A DNA stretch of 30,392 nucleotides, from NCBI GenBank assembly GCA_013115135.1, contig JABANP010000591.1, positions 1 to 30,392 on the forward strand, written 5' to 3'. Below, piece after piece: positions 1 to 9,853 of this stretch. The stretch is from Perkinsus olseni (Eukaryota > Perkinsozoa > Perkinsida > Perkinsidae). Position numbers and translations under genes: made by a program. How positions within the stretch are numbered: the first letter of the stretch is position 1; each line of letters opens with the position of its first letter. The notes beneath the pieces were generated by a model, which was not told the origin of the DNA, did not search any database, and saw only the letters and a list, made by a program, of their open reading frames with translations.

Positions 1-627
1 GGAGGGACTTTAACCGAGCCGGGCCGGTTTGAACTGCGTCTCGGGGTCCACTGCTTTAACCCTAGGGTGAACATAAGATACGCCCAGCGTATTACGCTGC
101 GATGAAAACCAAGCCGAATCACAAGATACTCAGACTGTTTCCACCACGCCAGCACCGATCGTTCTACCTTTCTGCCGCCCAGTCGCCTTCCAGGGTCCAT
201 GTATAGGTCGCCGTTACAAAGTGGCTCCCTGTCGAAAACTATGACCAGTCACACACGCTGGCCTCGAGTACTACGGGAAGGAGAAGAGGGCGTCGACCCC
301 ACTGCCCTTCTTAGGTGGGTTGGTCATCGCGTTACGGCCGAAGTTGGGCAGTTCCTCGTCGGTCTTGGCTGAGAGAAAGGGGAGTGTGGACAGCTTTAGT
401 GATGCTCTCTCACGCTTCCGCCTTATGGTCTTGAAAGCGGTGTCCTCACCGATACAGAGGGGCGCGGCATAGCCGAAGTAGCCGAACCTGAAGAATATCT
501 TGAGGTTGACCGAGGTTTTCACAGAGGCCAAAGATTCCTTCCACTACCGCGGCTTGTTTGACTCTTCTAAGGTTTCTTCGTAAATCCGAGTGCGCTTCTC
601 ATCGAGAGACTCCTTCGGTCGGCCCAT
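1..627 (-). CDS. Probable cilia/flagella-associated protein, CFAP96 (DUF4586)-like, 3' part off the window
   Basis: Minus-strand gene read from an ATG at 627 and cut by the left edge. Exon 1 (627-548, starting MGRPKESLDEKR) joins exon 2 (487 down to about 275) across a 60-nt GT-AG intron (547-488) with the frame kept. About 97 residues are visible. Near the start is FGYFGYAAPLCIGEDTAF, then a basic stretch, then LSAKTDEELPNFGRNAMTNP followed by PKKGSGVDALFS. Order and spacing resemble the N-terminal half of CFAP96/C4orf47 (a glycine/phenylalanine start, then FFSA and YTNPGKKGTG). That family is associated with ciliary microtubules, which would fit a flagellated zoospore. The frame either stops at 271-273 or splices at 274; the family is longer, so I favour splicing. 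Exons between 1 and 270 are not resolved. The start lies 134 bp from the divergent YEATS gene. The family call rests on motif memory only. Confidence 0.45.
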
Positions 628-761
628 GGCACGAAGTAAATTCTGAACGGAACTGACTGGCTTGGGGGGTCGATCTTTCCAGGTAGCGTTGAGGAAATGC
701 AAGACGTTCCAAGGAGGGCAAGATTATTCTTGGAACCGCATGCCAACATTACGTCGTCCCC
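628..761. promoter_or_regulatory. Bidirectional intergenic promoter region
   Basis: Only 134 bp separate the ATG codons of the minus-strand CFAP96-like gene and the plus-strand YEATS gene, so both promoters and both 5' leaders must lie here or overlap the genes. No TATA-like element or other recognisable motif is visible. This is inferred from gene layout alone. Confidence 0.4.
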
Positions 762-2278
762 ATGGCTCACAGGTTGATAGGAGCCACTTTGGACGTACCA
801 ATCGTCATCGGCACCTACGCCTTCAAGAAGGGCGAGAATCTTTACCGGTGGCACGCTTTGGTACGTCCCGGGCCTCCCTCATTTGGTCGAAAAAGGTATC
901 TTTCAGGTTAGAAGTGGCGACCTGGGAGCTCCATTGGAAGACTTATCGTAAGACTGCTCTTCCGGAGGCCCGGGTCCTAGAAATCATAGTGGAATTTGAT
1001 GGCGTCATCGTAGTTACGTCATCAAACGAGTGGACTTTCAGCTGCACGAGACCTTCTCAGTGCCGCAGAGGTCGGTCGAGAATACGCCCTTTATGGTGAC
1101 TGAGGAAGGTTGGGGGGAATTTGATATCATCATCACCATCCATTTTGTGGACTCCAGTGAGAACCCGGTGCAGACGACCCACAAGCTCAAGTAGGCCTCT
1201 TCTTGCTGGCTGTGATCTCTATTATATTTTGGCTGTTACCCAGGGCAACCAGAATCCCGAACTGTTGCCCATGAGCTTGCATGTAATCAGTCATCGTAGC
1301 ATTATTGTATGGGAGCGTGTTATGCTAGTATTGAAATTTACCAAGCTTTGGAACGCCCATGTTGGTGACATCCACCTTAGTCGGTTTAGTACGTGCCCCG
1401 GTCGTCTGTTATTTTGTATACTGAGGAAATCTCGCGCCATCGCAGCACCTGCTGTTCCGAATCACCATCATTCGATCATGCCCTATTCAGGTTGCATCAT
1501 GATGCTAAAACGACGGGTATCAACCCTGCAGCCAGCCCAGTAGTACCCGCAGGAGCATCGCCGACGGGTGGACCGCCGCCATCGGGGACTCCGGAAGAAG
1601 AGAAGGGATATGCCGTGGTGAATGAGGCTTACATGGAGCTGCACTTCGAGCACCCTCATGCATGGTTTTACGATGCGGTACTAACATCTGGGGGCCTGCT
1701 CGCGTCGGGTGGAGTTCAGTGTTGAGGAATTAGGAACTTCCTGATTGTTTACGCTAGTAATGGTTTGGTTTATGTTTACAATTTCGCAACACTTCGTAAA
1801 GAAAGTGCGCGTGTGGGTCGCTACCGGGGAATTCGGAGATGGCTTTGGGCGATGGCAATGAGAATACGTCTGCTGGAGCGTGTGCTCAAGGCTGATGAGA
1901 ATCGGTTAGGTGCAGCGGCACAGAGAGGAGCATAAGATACCGGTAGCACTCTCGGATCGACCAGCATGGATGACGGACTCCATCAAGGAATCTTTTGACA
2001 CGATCTACCCCTTCTTCCAGGAGGTAGGGCTTCACGACTGTCCCTGGTCTCAGTCGAAGGTGTTGTAGTTTGACGATCGGGAGGAGTACGAGTATCTTGC
2101 GGAAATGGAAGCCTTTGTGGACCAGCAAATAGCGTTACTGCAGATGCAGTCCTCAATGGCCGAGACAGACTACCGTACTAATAGTTACTCCCGTCGCTGC
2201 TGCCCCAGTCTGACCCGACTCTCGGCTGCCTTGAAATGCCTCACGAGTGATACCCTGCTGCATCTTTCGGGCTTCTGA
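762..2278 (+). CDS. YEATS-domain protein (GAS41/Yaf9/YEATS4-like), acyl-lysine histone reader
   Basis: Six exons join in frame: 762-860, 907-947, 1014-1190, 1491-1677, 1910-2023 and 2069-2278, giving about 275 residues, close to GAS41 (about 227). The protein starts MAHRLIGATLDVPIVIGTYA. The YEATS domain fills exons 1-4: the RWHAL strand, DLSYVIKRVDFQLHETF, then EEGWGEFDIIITIHFVD. These carry the H-x-S/T loop (here H-E-T) and the Trp of GWGEF, which build the aromatic sandwich for acetyl- or crotonyl-lysine. The Tyr after the Ser in GAS41 is Phe here. After a Pro/Ala/Gly linker comes NEAYMELHFEHPHAWFYDA, the conserved segment after YEATS. The C-terminus (FDDREEYEYLAEMEAFVDQQ) suits the family's coiled coil. 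GAS41/Yaf9 proteins work in the SWR1/SRCAP and NuA4/TIP60 complexes. If intron 1678-1909 were kept, the protein would stop about 14 residues later. The last 35 residues look less protein-like and may hide another intron. Confidence 0.88.
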
Positions 2279-2315
2279 ACCACCTCTTCTGGCGATTTCT
2301 CTCCACCACAGGCAC

Positions 2316-3009
2316 GTTACATTACCATATATTCCAGTGCCAGGGTCGGCTGCATGATCTTGAGGAAGGACTCAATTCTAGTGAGATCCCTGTGCATCAC
2401 TTCTGCTATCATAGTCTTTCTCTCAGCGCATGGAGGGAGGACCAATAGCGAGTTCGGAGGAGGTAGTAGTATGAGGCTGCGGGGCTGGGGCCTACGGGCT
2501 CGGATAGGTTCTCGGATAAGCTCTCGCATGGACTCTCGGATGAGCACTCGGATGGACTCGCAGTCACAGTTTTCCAGATTTTGAACGTTTGCTTGTCGTG
2601 CATGGTGTTCTGGAGTGCTTTCTCGAGATTGGCCGGAGTGTGTCTGGTTTCGAGTTCCAACGGGTATTATGCGGTTTTTGTATCAGATTTGGGGGAGGTC
2701 CGCTCCTCGACGTCCAAGAAGCGAATCCGAGTCAAGAAATGACTTTTATGTGCATTATTTGAACCCTCGCAAAATTTGTTACTCTTCAGTTCACGGGAAC
2801 TTTTCCATCCTACCAAAATTGCTGGCTTTGCGTTCTCGTTGATATCAATATGAGCCTGATAGCCTTTTGGATGCTGCAGCTGTCCCTGGAATTTTCCCAG
2901 GGGTTTTCGGGTAGTAGTTCTCACCACACGGACTCGAGAGGAACTCACAACTCGTCTTAGCTGGAACGTATCTATTAGTACGCTGGAGGGAGGGCAGGGT
3001 TTGTTCCAT
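2316..3009 (-). CDS. Possible small minus-strand gene, structure unresolved
   Basis: I do not recognise this gene. On the minus strand an ATG at 3009 opens a 54-codon frame (MEQTLPSLQRTNRYVPAKTS...) containing a perfect GTGAGT donor about 20 codons in. Further down, a frame ending at 2317 has a protein-like C-terminus with an amphipathic helix (TMIAEVMHRDLTRIESFLKI). No donor/acceptor series that I tried joins the two in frame, so limits and exons are uncertain. If real, its start lies only 44 bp from the ispH ATG, a second divergent pair. The region also holds a 12-bp tandem repeat. It could equally be untranslated sequence. Confidence 0.25.
2500..2562. repeat. Degenerate 12-bp tandem repeat (TCGGATnnnCTC type)
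   Basis: About five imperfect copies of a 12-bp unit are visible (cggataggttct, cggataagctct, cgcatggactct, cggatgagcact, cggatggactcg). Because the unit is a multiple of three it stays open in several frames: R-M-D-S-R-M-S on plus and R-E-S-M-R-E-L or E-S-P-C-E-S on minus. It may be part of the unresolved minus-strand gene. Confidence 0.7.
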
Positions 3010-3053
3010 TAGTCGATACGCCGTGGCTTTTGCGGTAGTTATTACATCCCAGC

Positions 3054-6000
3054 ATGCCCGTGAGTGGCGGCGGCCGTGGTGGAGGTGGTGATGGCGGTCA
3101 CAGAGCCTCCCGTGGTGGCACTCTAGCAGCAGCCTTCATCGGCCTGCTGGTTTCCCTTGCCTGCTTGACTACAGTATTTCCGTTATTCGTGAGCTCGCCG
3201 AGTGGGACTCTTGCTAGAGCTAGTATCAGTGGGCAGACCTTCCTCGCAGCACGGAGTCAGAGTGAGGCAGAACCACCGCGTCTGGCATAACGGCAAGCGC
3301 TCCCCTCTCAGGTGCAGGACCGGTTCCTAGCGGCAGTTGGTCGTTCTCCAGCGTTGGTGGCTTGGCCAAGTGGCTGCTGGCCTCAATGGGTATCTTCACC
3401 ATACTCAGTGCTGGTCGTAACAGAAGCAGCAGGAGCACTCGGTGGAGGGCTAAAGTAGGAGTTCAGGCGGCTACTACGGGGTCTATATACGATGTCACTA
3501 TTGTTGGTTCATGTATACGGTCTGTCCCGCCAGAAATTGGTTCAGGCTTTAGATTCGGAATGTCATAGGAATTCCAAAACTCTACGTACGACTCCCAAAC
3601 TCCTCCCGAGCAACGACAATTGACCGATGCGTTAATTTTCGGTTGGGCAGACTGTACTGTAGGACCTACCATGTGCTGTGGTGATTACTCTCATCCATTC
3701 GTAGTGATTCTTGAAGGGCTATCACTACATGGTTCGGCGGCGGTTCATCGCAATGATGATCACTTTATCATCGGCAGCTTTGACTCGCGTTGATGTGGGC
3801 GGCCTTGCTTCAGGGCAACTCCTCGACATCGACGGACCCCTGGGTATTCCGGAAGCAGTTGCAGAGATCGGACAACTACTACAGACCAGATGCTACATCC
3901 CTGCGGAGTAAGGATACGCGTAGATATCAGCGTAGTGGACGGTGGGAGCTCAGGTATGCGGCAGCGTTTGAGGGAGGTCCACAACTCGAGCTTGGTGGAG
4001 GAGATCCAGTCCTCTCCTGGTTATACCTTGACAGTTGGCAACATCACCTTCAAGCTGGCTGAGGCGCATGGTAATAAGAATGGACTTGGGCTGCGTGGAT
4101 TTTCGGGAGAGGCTGTCGCTGCTTGAATCATTGATCATTCCTGGCTGACAATTGCATTGCTATTTTGTATCTACCACTACAGTATCATTCGCATTGTTTA
4201 TCTTCATATTAGAATACTCCTGGGCATGCTATAATCAAAATAAAATCTTCGATGTGTAAAATTGACTGCTAACCGTATCGTGTCCCGCCTGATAGCGCTA
4301 CCAGGAGGATGTTCTCTCGATAGGATTCTGTTGGGGGGTGGAAAGAGCCGTAGCGATTGCTTACGAGTCGAGACGGCGATACCCGGACAAGACCATCTGG
4401 ATGACCAACGAGGTCATCCACAACCCTACTGTCAACCGTAACCTCGAGAAACTGGGAATAAGGTAGGGATGAGTTTGGTCCGAGAAAGTGGAAGGCACTT
4501 TGTTGCTGCTAAGGTACATCCCCCGCGATGCGGCGAATCAGAAGGATTTCTCTGTCGCGGAGGCTGGGGACGTCGTGGTTCTCCCGGCTTTTGGTAGGGC
4601 GGGCTTATCGGTTGGGGCATAGGGAGTCTCCTGTTTACGTGGCACAGAATCCCTTGCCGCAGCTCAAGAACCCCGCTTTATTATCATAGTGAGGAATTGT
4701 GGGATCGGCATAGACACTCTTCTAGCCTGGATTTTGTCGAACATCGCTGACTCTTGAAGGCGGTATGGTATCGGTTGAACCGTGCGAGGGGCCGCAGATT
4801 TTTCGGGAAGCCTCGCGAATCTGATCTGCAGTCTCCTCGCTGCCGTTTGATGTCATCAATTGCTAGCCTTGTGTTTCGGCAGGTGCCGCCGTGAAGGAGA
4901 TGGTGGAATTGAAGAGGAAAGGCGTCATCATAGTGGACACTACATGTCCCTGGGTCTCCAAGGTGCACAGCTTCATCAGCTCGGATATTCTCTGTACTTG
5001 GCCAATGCGGTTCAGGTGTGGTCGTCTGTGGAGCGTCATAAGAAGGGGGACTACACCTCTATCATACACGGGAAGTCGAAGCATGAAGAGACCATTGCGA
5101 CCAGCTCTTTCGCCGAGAAGTAAGGCAGGGATAGTACAACCCTGAGTATACTCGACCTTGCGAGCAGCAACGTGTGTCGAGGGGCGGTCCCGTGGGGTGA
5201 AGGTGGCCTTGGTAGGTATCTGATACTCAAGGACCTCAAGGAGGCTGAGTACGTCTGCAAGTTCATGTTGAACAAAAACAGAGAGCAGCTGGTCGATGCC
5301 TTCTTTGAGAAGTGAGGGGGGATTTCATGCGGCCTGGGATACGGTGATGCCTCCGCGCTGCCTCGGTGGACACTGTGCAGTCCATAGGGCCCCTTCTGAG
5401 AGACTCTCGTCGTGTCACCGAAGCCTCCAGGAGCGTTTTGTGCTGACTTGAGTACCATCTCTTCGCAGATTCCCAGCGGATCGATACTCCGTTGGCTTCG
5501 ACCCTCTTGTGGATCTTGTGAAGGTCGGGGTGGCCAATCAGACGACTATGCTCAAGGTAGTGTCTGCTCACATTGAGTCCGGTTACCCTGGAGAGACTTA
5601 TCTTCGTGTTGATGGTTTCCTAAGGTTGGGCGTGGTCGGCCGGTCGTACTGGCTTCCTATTCGTCTTTGAATCGACTCCGCGGCAGAATTACGTGGAACT
5701 CCCTCGTTCGAGTAGCGGAGGGTATGAAATGGCGCTGTTGTCATCAGGGCGAGACGGCTCTGATCGCGAAGTTGTTCGAGAAGACGCTGCTACAGCTCTA
5801 CGGCCCTGATAAGCTCAATGACCACTTTGTGGCCTTCAACACTATTTGTGATGCAACACAGGAGCGGCAGGATGCCCTCTACAAGCTGGTACATCATCAT
5901 CATTCCCCAACTTATGAGGTCCAGGAGGTTGTTTCCGTCAGGTGGGTGAGCACTACGAGCAGCCGCAGTCGGATATGCTGGATGAATTCGGTATCGGTAG

Positions 6001-6868
6001 CCAGACGCCGAAGCCTGACGATACTCAGGTAGGATGCAACGGTCTTTGGGTTGCAGACGGTGGTGATAGTTTTTTCCGCGGTCTTGAATACTAGTGGTTG
6101 GGCTCCCTCTGAGTTGTTGTGAAATTAGGGCTCGTCCTGGTTATGGCGAGTACTGTTGTTAGTCTTGTCGTTTCTCGTGTCTTGATTGCTCCTTCTTAGG
6201 CTTCTTCCGATTCCGAGCAGCTTGACATGATGCTGGTAGTGGGAGGCTTCAATAGCAGTAACACCGAGCATCTGCAAGAGGTAACGTACGGGCGTTAGGA
6301 AATAGTGTAAGATTGCAAGAGAGCAAGTAGCCTGTCAGATATCGGTGGAAGCTGCCGGAGTGAAGGACCATCGGGCATTCCATATCGACGGGCCCGCTCG
6401 TATTGATGAGGTGCACAACACCATCACTCACAAGCCGGTGGAGACGCCACCAAGTAAGTTCGGTCGTCCTTTCCGCTGGCGTGCTCGTGGCTTCAGCAGT
6501 GCGGCGATGCTAGGTCGGCCAAAGCTCGTACCGTATCTTGAGATGGAGTATTGCTTTCATCATTCAGTTGAGGCAGCTCGGAACCACGGCCTGGCGGTGA
6601 CGCACGACTTCCTTCCTGGTCATGGCCAGCATATAACGATTGGAGTCACCAGCGGAGCCTCCACTCCTGATGACGTAGGCGGCGCACTCGGGCCCTGTTG
6701 ACAGGACTTTCATGCCGGTTGTGTGAGGGTCTCCTCTATCCAGTCTGGTTCTTCCTGGTGGACCTCTGCGTCGCTCTTCCAATCAATAAGGAGGCTCAGG
6801 TACTCGAGAAGTGTCTGCAGAAGCTGTTGCGGACGAAGATGCTCCTAGACAGCAAGCAGCTCTCGTGA
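3054..6868 (+). CDS. ispH: 4-hydroxy-3-methylbut-2-enyl diphosphate reductase, plastid-targeted
   Basis: Final MEP-pathway enzyme: an Fe-S protein that reduces HMBPP to IPP and DMAPP. Sixteen exons join with matching phase: 3054-3261, 3312-3454, 3814-3907, 3954-4070, 4324-4462, 4514-4593, 4883-4962, 5016-5119, 5216-5311, 5469-5556, 5748-5888, 5942-6028, 6200-6280, 6339-6453, 6568-6674, 6800-6868 (about 582 residues). The three cluster cysteines are present in [18 protein letters not shown] and [12 protein letters not shown]. Also visible are [10 protein letters not shown], the catalytic HEET, the substrate-binding [11 protein letters not shown] and [10 protein letters not shown]. The sequence before GFCWG ([16 protein letters not shown]) and the overall layout match the cyanobacterial/plant class, not the shorter proteobacterial one. 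The first 117 residues form a leader: a hydrophobic segment at about 23-46, a second at about 87-104, then a basic stretch. This suggests ER entry followed by import into a complex plastid. Exon 12 encodes a 29-residue acidic insert. Confidence 0.95.
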
Positions 6869-7018
6869 TAACGATGACGGCGTAGTCGAGAATGTTAGCT
6901 TTTGAGTTTCTCTATGTGATACGAGATGCTTTCTGTTGTCAATCCGAGGCGTGTGCGGCGAGTTTCCTTTAACTACAGTGGTATCGGCACAGTCGTTGCG
7001 GTAGGATCGCAAGGTACT

Positions 7019-7309
7019 TGGTGTCTATGGTTCCGAGGACATCTTCATCAGAGAGTAGGCCTTAGCCGGTTCGATCATCCTCCCTCCGTCATTGTGTCAG
7101 TTGAGTGTTACGTCTCTTCCTTAGTGGCTTCAGTTGCCCCCCTGCCTTGTCCCTCCACCAGGTATCGTGAGCTCATGTGCCAACGTCTACTCGGCATATC
7201 TTACGCATCGAACTCGCAGGCCGAGTCTACACGGGATGCGAACAATCTGATCATGTTGAAGAAGATGTTCGGGAAGGACGCTCTACAGCCTTGCGATGTG
7301 AGTAGAAGA
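7019..7309 (+). pseudogene. Duplicated fragment of the APC2 gene (two exons and the intron between)
   Basis: Nearly the same sequence as 24947-25240 inside the APC2 gene, intron included. It holds the end of the exon encoding VYGSEDIFIRE, the donor GTAGGCC, the intron, the acceptor CACCAG, and the exon reading YRELMCQRLLGISYAS onward to GKDALQPCD with its GTGAGT donor. No APC2 sequence precedes it, so it cannot make the protein; it begins mid-exon about 150 bp after the ispH stop. The reading frame here is intact where the full-length gene has an extra A, so this copy is useful as a reference for the ancestral sequence. Confidence 0.85.
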
Positions 7310-7850
7310 CTATTCCTTAGCTGATACGCTTAGAGCTGGTCTGAGTCTTCACCAGCATCGGTACGTTACGCTACCTCATATTCATGTTGTCGCTGTTGTC
7401 TTTCATATCTGCCATAGGACGCTGGCTGGGACTCCTGTGGGACCATTTGTATTCTGGACGATGGCTATCCAGGAGATGTTGGGCACGCCGGTAAGTTGGC
7501 TTGCCGTAATGGAGGTGCACAGCTAGACGAACGATGATGCGGAGATCGGTCCTTCCTCGATGTTGTCGGGAATTCTGTTCAATTCTATCGTTCCCTCAAA
7601 ACGAAAAACCTGTTTGCTCGTTAGCTGTCAGCTGTAAACACCATTCCTATCGCCGCCAAAGACCGATCCTTCGCGCTTCACAGCTCACAGCTTGCGGTAC
7701 TCGCTCTCCTCGACCCAAACTGCTGACTCTGTAACACAACACGAGGTGGTTAAACAACAACAACAACAGCACACGATTAGTCAACGCATCACAAGTGAAA
7801 TAAATATTAGGAAAGAATCGCCCACTTCATAAGACCCTGCTGAAGGATGG
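7310..7850. other. Decayed 3' end of the duplicated APC2 copy / intergenic
   Basis: No gene is visible here. The last part (about 7660-7800) shares short blocks in the same order with the region just after the full-length APC2 stop (about 26315-26400): ACCGATCCTTCG, a CAGCTCAC block, AACACAAC and CAACAGCACA. The region is therefore best read as the remnant 3' flank of the duplicated unit, with the remaining APC2 exons deleted or mutated beyond recognition. Confidence 0.45.
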
Positions 7851-9853
7851 TCAGGGGAGGTCCCGCCCAGCAGGTCTAGACGAAAGCCGAGTATCACTGT
7901 GATAGTATCGCGATGTCTTCTCCAGGGTGGAATGGTATTTATAATGGCCATTCTCATCCAGGAAGATCAGTTTCAATTTCTTGGGTCCTTTTGGGCAGAT
8001 CTGAATTGAGTCGAACGAGATAGACAGAACTCGATCATGGAATCTTATTTCTGATGGGAGGCTTGGCTGTTTAAAGTCAAGGAGCATGGGGCGCAGGCAA
8101 CCCACCTCCTGAACTCTGTGATCTTCCACCCACTCGAATCCAGATACGATTACATCTTTACTGGTTCCGTTGTTGAGCCGGACGAAGCCATGTCTGTTAC
8201 CGCTCTGCGTATCAGTTACGATGTTGACGTGACAGAAGGCAGCTGACGCTCTAACAACATACAATCCGTCAGCAATGGAGTTGGATGATTGGGCGGCCGC
8301 AGCTGGCTTGGAGCTTTCGTGCGCCACTTTTAAGCGCTTAGCGGAGCTGTTTTTGCCAGGCACCTTGGCGATGGTCTTTCTCTTCAGACTCGATGGACGC
8401 TCTTCGCATTGATCGGCCCTTCTCAGCGGTTCCGGTGTGGCTTCAACCTCAGGGCGGGGTTCCTGACTGGCCTTCTCCAGCGTAAAAGAATGAGTACACA
8501 TCATAACCCGATCACGGTCTCCAGTCGGCCACAAACATGCCGTCACTTCACTACCCTGACGGTCCTCACACAAAACGAGATCCGGGAAAAGACGTCTTGG
8601 GAACCGGCCCCAGCCTAGAGCGAAGCCTCTCAAGGAATCCATAAGATTCGCTCTCAGAGGTCTGTACGAGACAATAACATTTCTCTACAATCAGGAACTT
8701 CTTGCCTTTAGGGAACAGTACACGAGACCCATACGGCGCGAGTAGGTCTGCCTTAGACATAGTCTCTACCCAGTCCTGGCCCTTCGCCGTGACCATTGCC
8801 TTTTGGCCTCCATAACAGTTGAGGACGGTCAGATCGAAGTCATTGAGATGATGTAGAGTGTCGCACACATGACCATCCCTGTTGACTTGAGCTTGGTAGA
8901 AACCTGAAGGCATTTGCGACTCCAGGGGCCTATTCAAGTACTTTTGCTTTCCGGGTTCCGAGTCCGAGGGGGATCGTCCGGGTTCCGAACCCGACTGGCA
9001 ATTTTCCGAGTTGTCGCGCATTAAAGTAGTCGGGTAAATTTTCCGAGCATTTTCTCCAACTACCGAGCGAGGGTAGGTTTCTTGAATGTTCAAGTCTTTC
9101 CTCGGGAAATAACCCCCAGCTCGGAGAATCCAGCTACCGGCGGAAAAGTATCCTTCGTGCACTTGTGCGCGAAACACGACATCTCCCCCGGGCACGTTAC
9201 TGAAACGATAACTTACAAAGACCAAACTTGCACAGCTTATTCTAATAATATATAACCATACTCTGTCTCTGATATGAATCGTTTCTTTCGTTTATACGGC
9301 GCAAGCCGCAATTGTGGACCGTTATCATATTTCGCGTAAAACTTTGAAGTGGAGGTACATCTCGAGTATGCTAAGTTAGCACTGCTAGCGCTGTGAACAG
9401 TATGTTTCGTCGTAGAATAAGTGTTGTTGGCGTATTGAACTGTGTATTACGCTATTGATGACCAAACGCGGAATGTTGCGTTGTCTCGGGAATCGGGGGG
9501 CTCGGAATCAGTACCGTGCGCGTCTCGGAGAAAAAATGCTCGGAAACCAAAGACACTCTTCGCACTTGAATTCCAGAGTCGGGCTTTGTACCGTCTCAAC
9601 TCGGACTCGGAACTCGGGGATGTTTTCCAAGCGCTCGGTTCCGAGTCCTCCGCCACAATTGGACTTGAACATAGAAGAATTTCCCAAGTTCGGGAAGGGT
9701 TCCCTTCCGATCGCTCGGACTCGGAAAAGCGGGAACTTGAATAGGCCCCAGGACGGGTTGAATATTCATCGATGCCTTTCTACCAGCCGCACCATCTGTA
9801 GTGAGAGGAAGTACAGCCATGGTGGCGAATAGCAGCATGTTGACAATTTCCAT
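7851..9853 (-). pseudogene. Disrupted paralogue of the intronless secreted protein (copy A)
   Basis: Degenerate copy of the gene at 26569-27714. The start lies at 9853, with a signal-peptide-like N-terminus (MEIVNMLLFATMAVLPL...). After about 35 codons the frame is interrupted by an 821-bp transposon (8927-9747). The rest runs 8926 down to 7851: AMVTAKGQDWVETMSKADLL, APYGSRVLFPKGKKFL, LRSRLGPVPK. A one-base excess (GGG at 8584-8586 against GG in copy B) then shifts the frame inside the segment before LVLCEDRQGSEVTACLWP. A 9-nt deletion follows the KKFL motif relative to copy B, and the original stop is lost, adding about 19 residues. The basic stretch (SSLKRKTIAKVPG, then SAKRLK) is kept. The high similarity to copy B over its whole length shows a fairly recent duplication. 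Confidence 0.85.
8922..9752. mobile_element. Non-autonomous DNA transposon (MITE-like) with 12-bp TIRs and 5-bp target duplication
   Basis: The element proper is 8927-9747 (821 bp). Its ends are GGCCTATTCAAG (8927-8938) and the exact inverse CTTGAATAGGCC (9736-9747), flanked by the direct repeat CCAGG at 8922-8926 and 9748-9752. Removing the element and one CCAGG gives GCGACT-CCAGG-ACGGG, which aligns base for base with the empty site in the paralogue (GCGATT-CCACA-ACGGG near 27605-27620). A second shared block, TTCCGAGTCCGAG (8956-8968) and its inverse (9714-9726), lies just inside each end. No transposase frame is visible, so it would need a helper element. A 5-bp duplication with these ends does not match a superfamily I can name safely. 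Confidence 0.88.

Noticed and set aside
4230..4250. AATAAA-like motif as a polyadenylation signal
   Set aside because: It lies inside an ispH intron (4071-4323) whose flanking exons join exactly in the middle of the conserved GFCWG motif.
3054..6868. ispH as bacterial contamination, given its cyanobacterial character
   Set aside because: Fifteen GT-AG introns in consistent phase and a eukaryotic targeting leader exclude a bacterial source.
8566..9225. 219-codon minus-strand frame read as one protein
   Set aside because: Its first 100 codons are transposon sequence that happens to stay open into the secreted-protein pseudogene; it is a chance fusion.
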